In this document: piece by piece, positions 15,626-24,413 of the stretch
Layout: every line of letters begins with the position of its first letter
How positions within the stretch are numbered: position 1 is the stretch's first letter
Assembly (NCBI RefSeq): GCF_006782915.1
Contig: NZ_VCNP01000064.1
Coordinates: 41,391 to 105,390 of the forward strand
Origin: Streptomyces calvus
Lineage (GTDB): Bacteria > Actinomycetota > Actinomycetes > Streptomycetales > Streptomycetaceae
DNA length: 64,000 bases
Reading direction: 5' to 3'
The notes under the pieces: generated by a model
Told to the model about the DNA's origin: nothing
What the model saw: the letters and a program-made list of their open reading frames with translations, nothing else
Database searches by the model: none
Program-made: the position numbers and the translations under genes

Positions 15626-15972
15626 GTGTCGTCTCCTTGCGGTTCAAGGGCGCGGGCGGCCCAGGTCATGCGCTGCCCGGCGTTGTCGGTGATCAGGGCG
15701 GCGGCCTCGTGCAGGGAGCGGGAGGCGACGCCGTCGCGGTAGGGCTCGTACTGCTCCGCCCGGCGGGCGGCCGTGCTGACGAGCTGGGCGAGCGCGGGGA
15801 AGAGGCCGCCGGGGACGTCGATGTCCTTCTGGAGCTCGCGCAGGATCGCGGCGAGCTCGGGGGCGTCGATGTCGTCGGCGCTCAGGTCGTCCTCGGCCTG
15901 CTGGAGGGCGAGCTGGGCGATGCCGAGCGAGGCGCGCACCCGGTCCAGGCGCGTGCCCGGGCGTGCGGTCAC
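15622..15972 (-). CDS. Hypothetical helical protein (116 aa)
   Basis: Starts at GTG 15972, which overlaps the upstream stop (GTGA); its own stop overlaps the kinase gene. Mostly alpha-helical (RLDRVRASLGIAQLALQQAE, then APELAAILRELQKDI). No family recognised. Position suggests a role coupled to the kinase. Confidence 0.6.
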   Translation of the reverse strand: MTARPGTRLDRVRASLGIAQLALQQAEDDLSADDIDAPELAAILRELQKDIDVPGGLFPALAQLVSTAARRAEQYEPYRDGVASRSLHEAAALITDNAGQRMTWAARALEPQGDDT

Positions 15973-16407
15973 CGGGTCTTCGCCCCGATGGTGGCGACCA
16001 GCGCGGCGGCCGTCTCCCAGCCGTGATGCCAGGCACCGTCCAGGTGGAACGCCCCGTTGATGCCGAAGTCGGCGAGCTTGTAGAAGCCGCCCTTTCCGGT
16101 CTTGGTGGCGATCCGCTCCAGCAAACCCTTACCGGGGACGCGGCGGTCCGCGGCGTAGTGGGTGCCGAACGAGATGGCGAGCGCGGCCGCGGCGGCGGCC
16201 GGGTGCACGCGGATGCCGAGCGCGCGGGCGCCGGCCCCGGCGACGATGGCCTGCGTGGCCGTGTAGGCGAGGCAGTGGTGCAGGCACGCCTTGCGGCCGT
16301 CGGCCGTGCCGTGGACCGTCTTCTTCTCGGTGACCGGGTCCTCGTAGGTGACCGGGTGGTCGTCGGAGGCGCCCTTCACCCGGGCGCAAAAGTCGTTCTG
16401 CACCCAG
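15969..16407 (-). pseudogene. C-terminal part of a DUF3307-like membrane protein, cut by the island
   Basis: Leftward frame reads WVQNDFCARVKG, then GRKACLHHCLAYTATQ, SFGTHYAADRRVPGKGLLER and AFHLDGAWHHGWE. These follow the pattern of small Streptomyces plasmid membrane proteins (GDYWVQ..., HxxxYTxTQ, HYxADRR, LDxxWH). The frame is open to an ATG at 16436, but those first residues come from the inserted element. The missing N-terminus (first 24 codons) is found 8 kb away at 24414-24490. Joining the two at the hexamer restores 510 bp in frame, so this gene was split by the insertion. Confidence 0.85.
16402..16407. repeat. Left junction hexamer of the island
   Basis: ACCCAG, equal to the right junction at 24414-24419. 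It lies within codons for Y-W-V of the interrupted gene and is the inferred strand-exchange core. Confidence 0.75.
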
Positions 16408-16461
16408 ATTGTTGCTGCTTTCTGGGCGTGTCTCACATTCCTCAGCTCCCGTTATTCGGTC

Positions 16462-17937
16462 GTGGGGTTAGCAGTTGATGAGGGTCGTGTCGCGGGCCTA
16501 CCGTCCCGACCCGTGTTGGTGCACTACTTCTCTGCCGAGGGCTGGCAGTCCTGGGGGCTCAGTGGCGAGCCGTTGATCCCCGAGCGGATGCCGGTGCTGT
16601 ACGACGACGACTTCCTGTTCGAGGACGAGGGCGGCCCGCGGGCGACGCGAGCGGTGAACGCCTGGCTTCGTACGCTGCCGTCGAGCGGGGCGCCGTCGCC
16701 GAACTCATGGCGGGCGTACGCGCTGGCTGCCCGGGACTGGCTGATGCATCTGCGGCGGCACCGTGTCCCGGTGTTCGGTACGCGGCAGGAGCTGGTGGCC
16801 GCGCTCGGCACGTACGCGGACCGTCGTCTGTCGGGACCGTTGGACGAGCGGCTGGAGTCCTCGTCGTGGGAGCTGCAGGTCACCGCGCTGAGCCGGTTCT
16901 ACGACTGGGCCGAGAACGAGGGGCTGGCAGCGGCGGTGCCGTTCACGGTGGCCACCGGCAAGCGGATGGAGCAGGGCCGGCTGGTGGAGACCCGGCGGAA
17001 CCGGGCCCTGATGCGGCGGCCGAAGCCGCATGTGAAGGTGCAGTACCTGGAGTCGGACTTCGCCGGCCTGTTCCGCTACGGTCTGGCCGGGCTGGGCCCG
17101 GACGGGCTGGAGGACGCGACGTTCCGCGGCCGGTTCCCGGGCCGGAACGCGGCGATAGGCGCTCTGGTGCTGGGCACCGGGATGCGGAGCCGGGAGTTCA
17201 CCCACCTGCTGGTCCATGAGGTGCCGCCGCTGCCCGCCGAGCCGACCGAGGTGCCGATCCCGTGGGCGGTCCCTGAGCTGGGGGCCAAGGGACGGAAGTT
17301 CCGCACGACGTGGATCGACTACGCCTCGCTGGCGGCGGTGCACTCCTACATCGCCCTGGACCGGGAGATGTCGCAAGGGCCGTGGCGGCCGAGGAGGCCG
17401 CTGGTCGTGGAGGAAGCGGACTTCTACGGCGGCAGGGTCAACGGCCGGTGCACACGCTGGTCGGCACTTCGGCCGGAGGAACGGCTGCGGCTGGTCGGCC
17501 CGGAAGGCGGTTCGCTGCTGCTGGCGCTGAGCTACGAAGGGCGGCCCTTCGTGGACTGGGGGACACTGTTTCGTCGCACGGCCCGCCGGATCCGTGAGCG
17601 CTTCGAGCCGCGGTTCCCCGATGTCGCGCCGCACCGGTGCCGGCACACCTTCGCCATGGCCACCCTGGAGAGGCTGGTGGAGGGCCACTACCGGCAGGCC
17701 GCTCAGCTCGCCGCGGCGACCGGAGATTCGTCCGGGCTCGCGTTCTACCTGTTGAAAGCCGATCCGCTGCTGATCCTGCGGGATCTGCTGGGGCACTCCA
17801 GCGTGGTTACCACGGAGGTCTACCTCAAGCGCCTGGATGTCCACCGGATCTACCGCGCGGCCTGGGAAAGGACCCGCGGAGTCATCCGTGCGGCCGCGCT
17901 CGCCGAGGCCGACGCCGAGTTCGCGGAGGCGTTCTGA
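16462..17937 (+). CDS. Tyrosine recombinase 1 of the island (TnpA-like)
   Basis: About 491 residues. The N-terminal core-binding part contains WELQVTALSRFYDWAENEGL. The catalytic domain shows Arg in LGTGMRSREFTHLL, the His-x-x-Arg box PHRCRHTFAMATLE, and His plus the Tyr nucleophile in LLGHSSVVTTEVYLKRLD. All conserved active-site residues appear present. The GTG at 16462 gives the natural N-terminus VGLAVDEGRVAGLP; further upstream the frame enters the interrupted gene. Its stop overlaps the next ATG (TGATG). It should carry out transposition together with the two following recombinases. Confidence 0.88.
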   Translation: MGLAVDEGRVAGLPSRPVLVHYFSAEGWQSWGLSGEPLIPERMPVLYDDDFLFEDEGGPRATRAVNAWLRTLPSSGAPSPNSWRAYALAARDWLMHLRRHRVPVFGTRQELVAALGTYADRRLSGPLDERLESSSWELQVTALSRFYDWAENEGLAAAVPFTVATGKRMEQGRLVETRRNRALMRRPKPHVKVQYLESDFAGLFRYGLAGLGPDGLEDATFRGRFPGRNAAIGALVLGTGMRSREFTHLLVHEVPPLPAEPTEVPIPWAVPELGAKGRKFRTTWIDYASLAAVHSYIALDREMSQGPWRPRRPLVVEEADFYGGRVNGRCTRWSALRPEERLRLVGPEGGSLLLALSYEGRPFVDWGTLFRRTARRIRERFEPRFPDVAPHRCRHTFAMATLERLVEGHYRQAAQLAAATGDSSGLAFYLLKADPLLILRDLLGHSSVVTTEVYLKRLDVHRIYRAAWERTRGVIRAAALAEADAEFAEAF

Positions 17938-19637
17938 TGCCGGCCGAAGTCCTGCGCGATCCGCTGGCGCTGAAGCTGTCCCTGCCCGGCGAGACGACGG
18001 CTGTCATCGAGATCGGTGACCTGCCCAACCTGCAGCTGGCGGCCGACCTGACCGAGGGCCTTGCCGCCTCGGTCCATCCGCACGGACCGCTCGGCAAGCG
18101 GACCACGGTGAACGCCTTCGCCTACACGCTGCGCCGGATGGTCCGCGAACTGGCCGAGGACGGCTTCGAGGGATCTGCGGCCGAGCTGACCAGAGCCGCG
18201 CTCGGGGCGTTCTGGCTACGGTCGCACTACCTGGTCGAATACCGCACCCGCACGCTCCTGCGCGCCTTCGATACCCGGCATCAGGTGCTGGCCGAACCGG
18301 TGCGGCAGATGGTGTTCGGCACCAACTACACCCGCCCAGTCGTGGGGGAGCCGCTGCCGCCCTACGCCCCGGCCGAGTGGAACCGCCTGATCGACCTCTG
18401 CAAGAGAGAGGTACGGCGCCTCGCGGAAGAACACCGGGCCATGGTCACGCTCGCCGAGAGCGGACAGGATCCAGCAATCGGCGGCTGGAGCGAGGCGAAC
18501 GGTGCCTGGCTCATGCTGCGGACTGGGCCGGTGACGCGGACGGAGGTCGCCGCTCATCTCGGCATCACACCGAACGTATTCACCAAGAGGCATCGGGGCA
18601 TCGAGCGGATCCGGGCAGCGCTGTTCCCGTCCCACAAGGAGGCGGTTCCCTACGTCCTGCTGCTGGCGGCCTGGACCGGCGTCGTCCCGGACGGGTTGAC
18701 CGGCTTGGAGATTCCCGGGATCCGCTGGATTGGCAAGCAGGCGACGCTGCTGTCCTACACCAAGGGCCGCACGGGGCAGGAGAGCCTGGTGCTGTCGCCG
18801 CGGGCGTCGCGGCTGCTGGAGCAGTGGCTGCAGCACAGCGCCCTGCTGCGCGGCCATGTCCCGGACGAACTGGCTGAGCACGTGTGGCTGGTGACACGGC
18901 AGGGCAGGCCAGCCCGCGCGGCTTTCGAGGAGTACATGATGCGCGGGTGGGTCAGATCCCACGACCTGCGAGGGGATGACGGCGGACTGTTGCGCATCGA
19001 CCGCCGGCGGCTGCGGACGACCTTCATCGCGCAGCGCGGTCAGCGGCAGTGGTCCCTGCGGGCGACGATCGATCCCAACCACTCGCCGCAGGTCGAGGGC
19101 GATCACTACCTGTCAGCTGCGACCCCTGCGCAGAAGGCGGTGGTCGAGGAGATCGCCAGGGACGCGCAGGGCGACCTCCTGCGGCGCGCGAGTGCGCCGC
19201 TGGTCGTCGACGAGGCGGCCAGCGCCGCGGGCCTGCCGGAGGAAGTACACCGACTCGGTCTCGCCGAGGGGGCCTTGGCCGAGTTGCTGTCGGGCCAGCG
19301 GGACGTGTTCAGCGGGGCCTGCGTCGACCATTTCGCCGGACTGCACGGACCGAAGGGCAAGCCGTGTCCGGCCCGGCCCTGGGTCTGCCTGCTCTGCCCG
19401 CTGGCGCTGTTCGCCCCGCGTCACCTGCCGAATCTGCTGCGGCTGAAGGCGTTCTTCGCGCGGCAGTTCCGCCAGATGCCGCGCGACCAGTTCGCTGCTG
19501 TCTTCGCCCCCTACGCCCGCCGCCTGTCGGCGGACATCCTGCCGCGTTTCGAGAAGGCCGCTATCGCGGCGGCACAGCTCGATGTCGGTGACGGGGACGC
19601 CGAGTTGCCGTTGCGAGCCGAGGAGACGACGTCGTGA
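17937..19637 (+). CDS. Tyrosine-recombinase-like protein 2, atypical active site
   Basis: 566 residues from ATG 17937. Context and length place it as the middle of a three-recombinase operon. An internal helix-turn-helix-like region (MLRTGPVTRTEVAAHLGITP) precedes the presumed catalytic domain. The first Arg position reads TGVVPDGLTGLE, lacking the expected Arg; the second box reads IDRRRLRTTFIAQR without its His; a possible final His/Tyr is in SPQVEGDHYLSA. A Cys-rich C-terminus (CVDHFAGLHG...CPARPWVCLLCP) may bind zinc. It could be a structural, target-choosing partner and not a catalytic one. Coupled to recombinase 3 by GTGA overlap. Confidence 0.78.
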   Translation: MPAEVLRDPLALKLSLPGETTAVIEIGDLPNLQLAADLTEGLAASVHPHGPLGKRTTVNAFAYTLRRMVRELAEDGFEGSAAELTRAALGAFWLRSHYLVEYRTRTLLRAFDTRHQVLAEPVRQMVFGTNYTRPVVGEPLPPYAPAEWNRLIDLCKREVRRLAEEHRAMVTLAESGQDPAIGGWSEANGAWLMLRTGPVTRTEVAAHLGITPNVFTKRHRGIERIRAALFPSHKEAVPYVLLLAAWTGVVPDGLTGLEIPGIRWIGKQATLLSYTKGRTGQESLVLSPRASRLLEQWLQHSALLRGHVPDELAEHVWLVTRQGRPARAAFEEYMMRGWVRSHDLRGDDGGLLRIDRRRLRTTFIAQRGQRQWSLRATIDPNHSPQVEGDHYLSAATPAQKAVVEEIARDAQGDLLRRASAPLVVDEAASAAGLPEEVHRLGLAEGALAELLSGQRDVFSGACVDHFAGLHGPKGKPCPARPWVCLLCPLALFAPRHLPNLLRLKAFFARQFRQMPRDQFAAVFAPYARRLSADILPRFEKAAIAAAQLDVGDGDAELPLRAEETTS

Positions 19638-21814
19638 GCCTGCTTTCTGTCTCCGCCGAGCCTGCGGGCCGGTCGGTGTTCGCCGGAGCCGACATCGCCG
19701 CTACCGCCCGCCTCGCGTGGCGGGAGGGCTACCCGCGGCCGCGCTTCGAGGACGCTGTGTGGTCTCTCGTCGGCTGGGCCGATGCACCAGTCCAGATGAG
19801 GGTGACGGAGAAGAACTGGCCGTTCGACCGCATCGCCTACCCGCCCTGGCGCGTGGTCGCCAAGGAACTCGCCCTGGCCTGGATCGCGACTCAGGACGAG
19901 CGCGTCCTCGCCTTGCCACACGCCCGCCGGATTCCGCGGCACCCTCGCACTGTCTATGCCCGGATCTATCACCTCACCTTCTGGCTGAACTGGTTGCACG
20001 AGCGCCGGATCACCACGCTTGCCGCGGTCACCCAGGACCACTGCGAGGCGTTCCTGCACGAGTACGGCGTCGTCCGGGACAAGGAGACCGGCACAGCCCT
20101 GCGGGACAAGACCGGCTCCTCGCTGCGGACGGTGGTGTCGACCATGCAGGACATCACCGACTACGGCGAGCTGCTGTCCGCCGACCGGCATCGGCCCGGG
20201 TTCCGGCCCTGGGGCAAGCGATCGCCCCGCGTCGTCACTGGGGCACCGTCCCGGCCCCAGGTGGTGATCAAGACCGCGCCCTTGGGCGACCACGTCCTGC
20301 GTCCGCTGCTGACGGCGTGCTTGCACCTGGTCGACGTGCTCGGGCCGCACGTCGTGGACTTGCGGACCGCGTTGCATGCCGAGCGTGACGCCCGGCAGAG
20401 AGTCGAGTGGTCCCGGAATCTGCGGGACGCCGACCGGCTCGCCTCGCTCGTCGACGCGTATCTGCGAACCGGCCAGCCGCTGCCACGGCTTGAAGACGCG
20501 CAGGTGACCAAGCGCCGCCGGTGCGGGTGGAACCCCCGGGACCCGTTGCTGGACGTCAACTTCCAGCATCTGCTGCGGCCGACCGGACACCGTGATATCG
20601 GCAAGGCCCTCCTGGTCCAGGCCCGGCCGCTGCTGGAAGAGGCGGTTGCCGAGGTCGGCACCGAGTACGTGTGGTGTCGCAACGCCGCCGAGGCCCCACG
20701 CGCGGACACGGGCGAGATGATCCCGTGGTCGTTGCCCCTGTCGCACAGGTCCGCCGATGCCCTGATCCGGGTCGCCGGTCACGCCTGCAAGGTCGCCACC
20801 TCCGCGCTAACCGGGATGCGGTCCAGCGAACTGATGGAGCTGACGGTCGGCTGCCGCCGCACGGACGATGTCTATGGCACGGGCCTGGCCCGGCACCGAT
20901 TGGTCAGCAAGGTCATCAAAGCCCGCCGATGGGGCGGCGAGGTCGACGAGTGGGTCGTCGTCGAGGAAGTGACCCGCGTGATCGCCCTGGCCGAACAGCT
21001 CACCGATGCCCGCCCCGGACAGCCGTTGTTCGGGCAGTTCCCCGGCTTCGAGTCCAACGGGGCCATAACCTGGCTGCGGCAGTGGGTGGCCTCTCCGGCC
21101 GGACTCCGCGTTGGCCTGGAGCCGATTCCCGACGAGCCGGTGCATCCACGGCGCCTGCGGCGGACGCTGTCTGTCGAGATGGCCGCCCGCCCCGGCGGCT
21201 TGCTGGCCACCAAGGTCCACTTCAAGCACCTGCAGGTGGCCACTAGCGAGGGATACGCCGGCCGACCGGGTGGCGCCCAGGCCGTCTTCCACCACGAATG
21301 GAAGAAGGAGGAGGCGAAGGAAAAACTCAAGCGGACCGTCGAGGCATACCGCCAGTTCGAGCAGGGGCAGCTGCCCGCCGGCCCGGGAGCCGACGCTCTG
21401 CTGGCCGCTTTCCGCGCTGTCGAGACCGAACTGGCCGACCACGAGCCGGGGCCGGCGAAGGTGGTCACCGACCGGCAGATCGAGCTGCTGCTGAAGAAGA
21501 AGGCGTCGGTGCTGCACATGTCCGCGGCGAACTACTGCTGGTTCGAGGACCCGGCGAAGGCGCTGTGTCTCAAGCTCACTGGCGCCAAGGCTGCGGTGGC
21601 TCCGCTGACCGGGCTGTGTGACAGCTCCCGCTGTCCCCAGGCCACCCATCACCTCGTTCACCGTCCCGTCTGGCAGACCACGGCCGACAACGGCGCCGTC
21701 CTGCTGGCCAGTCCCCGCATCCCGGCCGGAGAGAAGGAGCGTCTCCGGGCCGATCACGAGCGGTCCATGCGCGTCCTCGAAGAAATCGACAAGGCAGCCG
21801 GAAAGGCCGGATGA
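19634..21814 (+). CDS. Tyrosine recombinase 3 of the island (TnpB-like)
   Basis: 726 residues from GTG 19634. The central part has the recombinase signature: Arg in TSALTGMRSSELMELTVG, the second box VHPRRLRRTLSVEMA, and a presumed Tyr in LQVATSEGYAGRPGG. A long C-terminal extension contains helices and a Cys cluster (NYCWFEDPAKALCL, then GLCDSSRCPQATHH), as in the large TnpB-type partner of Tn554-like systems. The first box is canonical, the second has His-Pro-Arg spacing different from HxxR. The stop is followed two bases later by the DUF6262 gene. Confidence 0.85.
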   Translation: MSLLSVSAEPAGRSVFAGADIAATARLAWREGYPRPRFEDAVWSLVGWADAPVQMRVTEKNWPFDRIAYPPWRVVAKELALAWIATQDERVLALPHARRIPRHPRTVYARIYHLTFWLNWLHERRITTLAAVTQDHCEAFLHEYGVVRDKETGTALRDKTGSSLRTVVSTMQDITDYGELLSADRHRPGFRPWGKRSPRVVTGAPSRPQVVIKTAPLGDHVLRPLLTACLHLVDVLGPHVVDLRTALHAERDARQRVEWSRNLRDADRLASLVDAYLRTGQPLPRLEDAQVTKRRRCGWNPRDPLLDVNFQHLLRPTGHRDIGKALLVQARPLLEEAVAEVGTEYVWCRNAAEAPRADTGEMIPWSLPLSHRSADALIRVAGHACKVATSALTGMRSSELMELTVGCRRTDDVYGTGLARHRLVSKVIKARRWGGEVDEWVVVEEVTRVIALAEQLTDARPGQPLFGQFPGFESNGAITWLRQWVASPAGLRVGLEPIPDEPVHPRRLRRTLSVEMAARPGGLLATKVHFKHLQVATSEGYAGRPGGAQAVFHHEWKKEEAKEKLKRTVEAYRQFEQGQLPAGPGADALLAAFRAVETELADHEPGPAKVVTDRQIELLLKKKASVLHMSAANYCWFEDPAKALCLKLTGAKAAVAPLTGLCDSSRCPQATHHLVHRPVWQTTADNGAVLLASPRIPAGEKERLRADHERSMRVLEEIDKAAGKAG

Positions 21815-21815
21815 C

Positions 21816-22295
21816 ATGGCACTCAGCCAGGAACAGCGCGACCAGATCGAGAGGCGCATCCGCGCGGCCATCGACCGGCTGCTGTCCGGGCAGATTCCAC
21901 CTGGCGGCGCCTGCGACGCCAAGACGCTCGCTCGCGAGGCCGGGATCTCCCGCGCGTCTCTCTATCGAACCTGGAGCCACCTCAAGGACGAGTTCGAACA
22001 GCGGCGGGCGGCCGCCAGGGCGGCGGGTCAGCAGCCCGATCCGAAGGAAGCCCGGATCGCCCGACTGCGTGAGCTCAACCAGCGGCTCACCGGCAAACTC
22101 GCCTGTACCAACACCGAGTTCACTGTCCTCAAGGAGCGTCACCGGCTCCTGCTGTCGGTCCTGGAGGCCAAGGACGACGAACTCGAACGGCTCCGGCGCG
22201 AGCTGAGTACGTTCGCTGGTACGCATGCCTTCCCGGCTCGCAACCACGGGTTGGGGGACGACGCCACGAGCGTCGTCCCCCTCGCCCGCCACTGA
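21816..22295 (+). CDS. TnpC/DUF6262-like small transposition protein
   Basis: 159 residues. The N-terminal helix-turn-helix (CDAKTLAREAGISRASLYRT) is followed by a long coiled coil (ARIARLRELNQRLTGKLACT, then RHRLLLSVLEAKDDELERLR). This matches the short accessory protein that follows the two recombinases in Tn554 and related elements, which influences frequency and orientation of transposition. Starts two bases after recombinase 3. Confidence 0.85.
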   Translation: MALSQEQRDQIERRIRAAIDRLLSGQIPPGGACDAKTLAREAGISRASLYRTWSHLKDEFEQRRAAARAAGQQPDPKEARIARLRELNQRLTGKLACTNTEFTVLKERHRLLLSVLEAKDDELERLRRELSTFAGTHAFPARNHGLGDDATSVVPLARH

Positions 22296-22413
22296 TGTGA
22301 CACCAGCGCGCCAGGCGACTCCGCCCGGGACGGAATCCCTTCTCAATCTGCATGGCCTCGGCCTTAAATTGGAATCTGCGTTATCAGGGCCTCGTTCGAG
22401 AAAGGAGGACTCA

Positions 22414-22791
22414 GTGCGGTTAAGGCTTTCCGTAGGGGCAGTTACGACAACGGAGGCAGAGCTTCGCTCGCTCCACGCGTGGCTGCTCGCCGATTCCCAG
22501 GCACGACGATGCGCTGATGTGCGGTGGGATGCGGCAGCTCAGGCGCCCGTCGGCGGGATGGGGCCATTGCTCGATGTCGTCTCGCTCGTCATCGGGTCCG
22601 GTTTCAGTGCCGCTTCACTGGCTGTGTCGATCGTTCAGTGGCGCAGTACGCGCGGAGCGGGCGCCCCGTCGGTGACCGTGGAGCAGCCCGACGGTAGGCG
22701 TGTGACGATCAACGACATGCCAGCGGACGAGGCCGAGCGGCTGCTGCGCAGCCTCTTTGGTGCACGGCCGGAGGAGCGCGGCCGATCGTGA
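22414..22791 (+). CDS. EACC1-type effector-associated constant component
   Basis: 125 residues from GTG 22414, behind a perfect AAAGGAGG (22401-22408). Residues 1-40 are a beta-alpha unit (VRLRLSVGAVTTTEAELRSL, HAWLLADSQARR). A Gly-rich hydrophobic helix follows (GPLLDVVSLVIGSGFSAASL AVSIVQW), then a beta hairpin with SVTVEQPDGRRVTINDM. This is the layout of EACC1 proteins, found next to caspase- or protease-containing conflict systems of multicellular bacteria. The helix may anchor it to the membrane. The stop overlaps the caspase gene by four bases, so the two are co-translated. Confidence 0.8.
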   Translation: MRLRLSVGAVTTTEAELRSLHAWLLADSQARRCADVRWDAAAQAPVGGMGPLLDVVSLVIGSGFSAASLAVSIVQWRSTRGAGAPSVTVEQPDGRRVTINDMPADEAERLLRSLFGARPEERGRS

Positions 22792-24203
22792 CAGGGTTGC
22801 CCGACCCTGATCGGTCCAGAGTCGTGCTGGTGGGCTCCAGCCGCTTCGCTCAGTTGGCCGACTTACCGGCTGTCTCTGCCAACGTGGCGGCGCTGCGGGA
22901 CAAGTTCACTTCCGAGGAAGTGTGGGGTCTGGACACCGCCCACTGCAGCATCGTGACCGACCCGCGTGAGCCTCGCTTGGTATCGCAGGCAGTCAAGCGG
23001 GCCGCCCAGGAGGCAACTGACACGCTGATCTTCTACTACGCCGGCCACGGGTTGATCGACCCGGGCACTGGTGAGCTGTACTTGGCCCTGTACGACAGCC
23101 ACGCGCAAGAGGTCTACGACTCGGCGGTGCCCTACCAGTGGATCAGACGCCCCTTCGAGACGAGCCGAGCAGTGCGACGCATTGTGGTTCTGGACTGCTG
23201 CTACAGCGGCCGCGTCCTTGGTGCGATGTCCGAAGGGCTTGGCCTGGCCGAGATCGACGGGACGTATCTGCTCGCCGCGGCCGCGGAGAACGCGCTCGCC
23301 CTCGCCCCGCCCGGCGAGCTCTACACAGCCTTTACCGGAGAGCTTGTAAGTCTGCTGCACCAAGGCGTGCCCGGGGCCAGCGAATCGCTCACCCTCAACG
23401 AGATCTACGAAGGAATGCGCTCGTCTTTGCGCGCGGCCGAACGACCGGAGCCGCAGTGCCGGGACCGCAACTCTCTGGGCACAGTGCCATTCATACCCAA
23501 TCCCGCCTACCAGCCACGAACAGATACTGCTCTGGACTCCCCCGAATCGGTCATGAGGCGGTTCGTGGCCGACATGTCTCACGAACTGCGCACTCCGCTA
23601 ACCGCACTCACCGCCGTGACAGAGGTGTTGGAGGAGGAAACCGGCCGGCTCGATCCAATGATCGAGCCGGCAGTACGGCTGATCATCACCGAGACCCGAC
23701 GGTTGAACGACTTGGTCGAGACCCTGATGGAAGTGACGAGGTTTGACGCGGGTACTGCACGGCTCGTCACCGAAGTGGTGGATGTCGTCGAGCAGGTGGC
23801 CGCCTGCCTTGATGCCCGCGAATGGGCGGCAGCTGTCACGCTGGACGCGCCGCACTCCCTCCGCGTACGCCTCGACCCAAGGCGTCTGGACGTCATCCTG
23901 GCCAACCTGATCGGCAACGCACTCAAGCACGGTGGCTCACCCGTAACGGTAGGTGTCCTGCCACGGCGAACGGAGTTCCTCATCGAGGTGAGGGACAGCG
24001 GCAGTGGTGTCCCCAAGGAGGCCCTGCCTTACGTCTTCGATCGCTTCTTCAAGGCGGACAGTCGCCGTCCCCGGTCCGAGGGCAGCGGACTGGGGCTGTC
24101 GATCGCCCAAGAAAATGCGCACTTGATGGGCGGTGACATACAGGCCGCCAATCAAGCCGAATCGGGAGCGATCTTCACGCTACGCCTGCCGCACCGCGCA
24201 TAG
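22788..24203 (+). CDS. Caspase-histidine kinase fusion protein
   Basis: 471 residues from GTG 22788. Residues about 10-215 are a caspase-like (peptidase C14/CHAT clan) domain: the start RVVLVGSSRF, catalytic His87 in FYYAGHGLIDP and Cys138 in VVLDCCYSGRV, with LLAAAAENALAL and AFTGELVSLL downstream. Residues about 255-471 are a complete histidine kinase core: HisKA with His265 in ADMSHELRTPLTAL, N-box LANLIGNALKHGG (371-383), G1 RDSGSGVP (402-408), F-box-like VFDRFF and G2 SEGSGLGLSIA. There is no transmembrane segment, sensor domain or receiver domain, and no response regulator gene nearby. I infer a phosphorelay- or ATP-gated protease that kills or stalls the cell upon invasion, working with EACC1. 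Confidence 0.9.
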   Translation: MTGLPDPDRSRVVLVGSSRFAQLADLPAVSANVAALRDKFTSEEVWGLDTAHCSIVTDPREPRLVSQAVKRAAQEATDTLIFYYAGHGLIDPGTGELYLALYDSHAQEVYDSAVPYQWIRRPFETSRAVRRIVVLDCCYSGRVLGAMSEGLGLAEIDGTYLLAAAAENALALAPPGELYTAFTGELVSLLHQGVPGASESLTLNEIYEGMRSSLRAAERPEPQCRDRNSLGTVPFIPNPAYQPRTDTALDSPESVMRRFVADMSHELRTPLTALTAVTEVLEEETGRLDPMIEPAVRLIITETRRLNDLVETLMEVTRFDAGTARLVTEVVDVVEQVAACLDAREWAAAVTLDAPHSLRVRLDPRRLDVILANLIGNALKHGGSPVTVGVLPRRTEFLIEVRDSGSGVPKEALPYVFDRFFKADSRRPRSEGSGLGLSIAQENAHLMGGDIQAANQAESGAIFTLRLPHRA

Positions 24204-24413
24204 GAGACACGGTGGCTCGCTTCCGCGTCACGGGTGGGGTTCATCAAGCACCAACGATCAGCCAACTGCCACCGGCAAGGGTGAACTTCGGTGCGGTACG
24301 TCGACTCGCGACGACCGCGACACCACTGCCCGGGCCCGCAGTTCGCCCTGAACATCAACTTCGTGCTGGGAACCGAGACACCGGGGAAGGTGGACACGAC
24401 CTTCGCCGCGTTA
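24204..24413. other. Non-coding right end of the island
   Basis: The 210 bp between the caspase-kinase stop and the right junction hexamer contain no gene. GAGACAC at 24375-24381 mirrors GTGTCTC at 16428-16434 near the left end and might be a subterminal recombinase site. Confidence 0.5.

Noticed and set aside
16428..24381. Terminal inverted repeats of the caspase-kinase island
   Set aside because: Only the heptamer GTGTCTC recurs in inverted form and at unequal distances (21 and 33 bp) from the ends; too weak to call.
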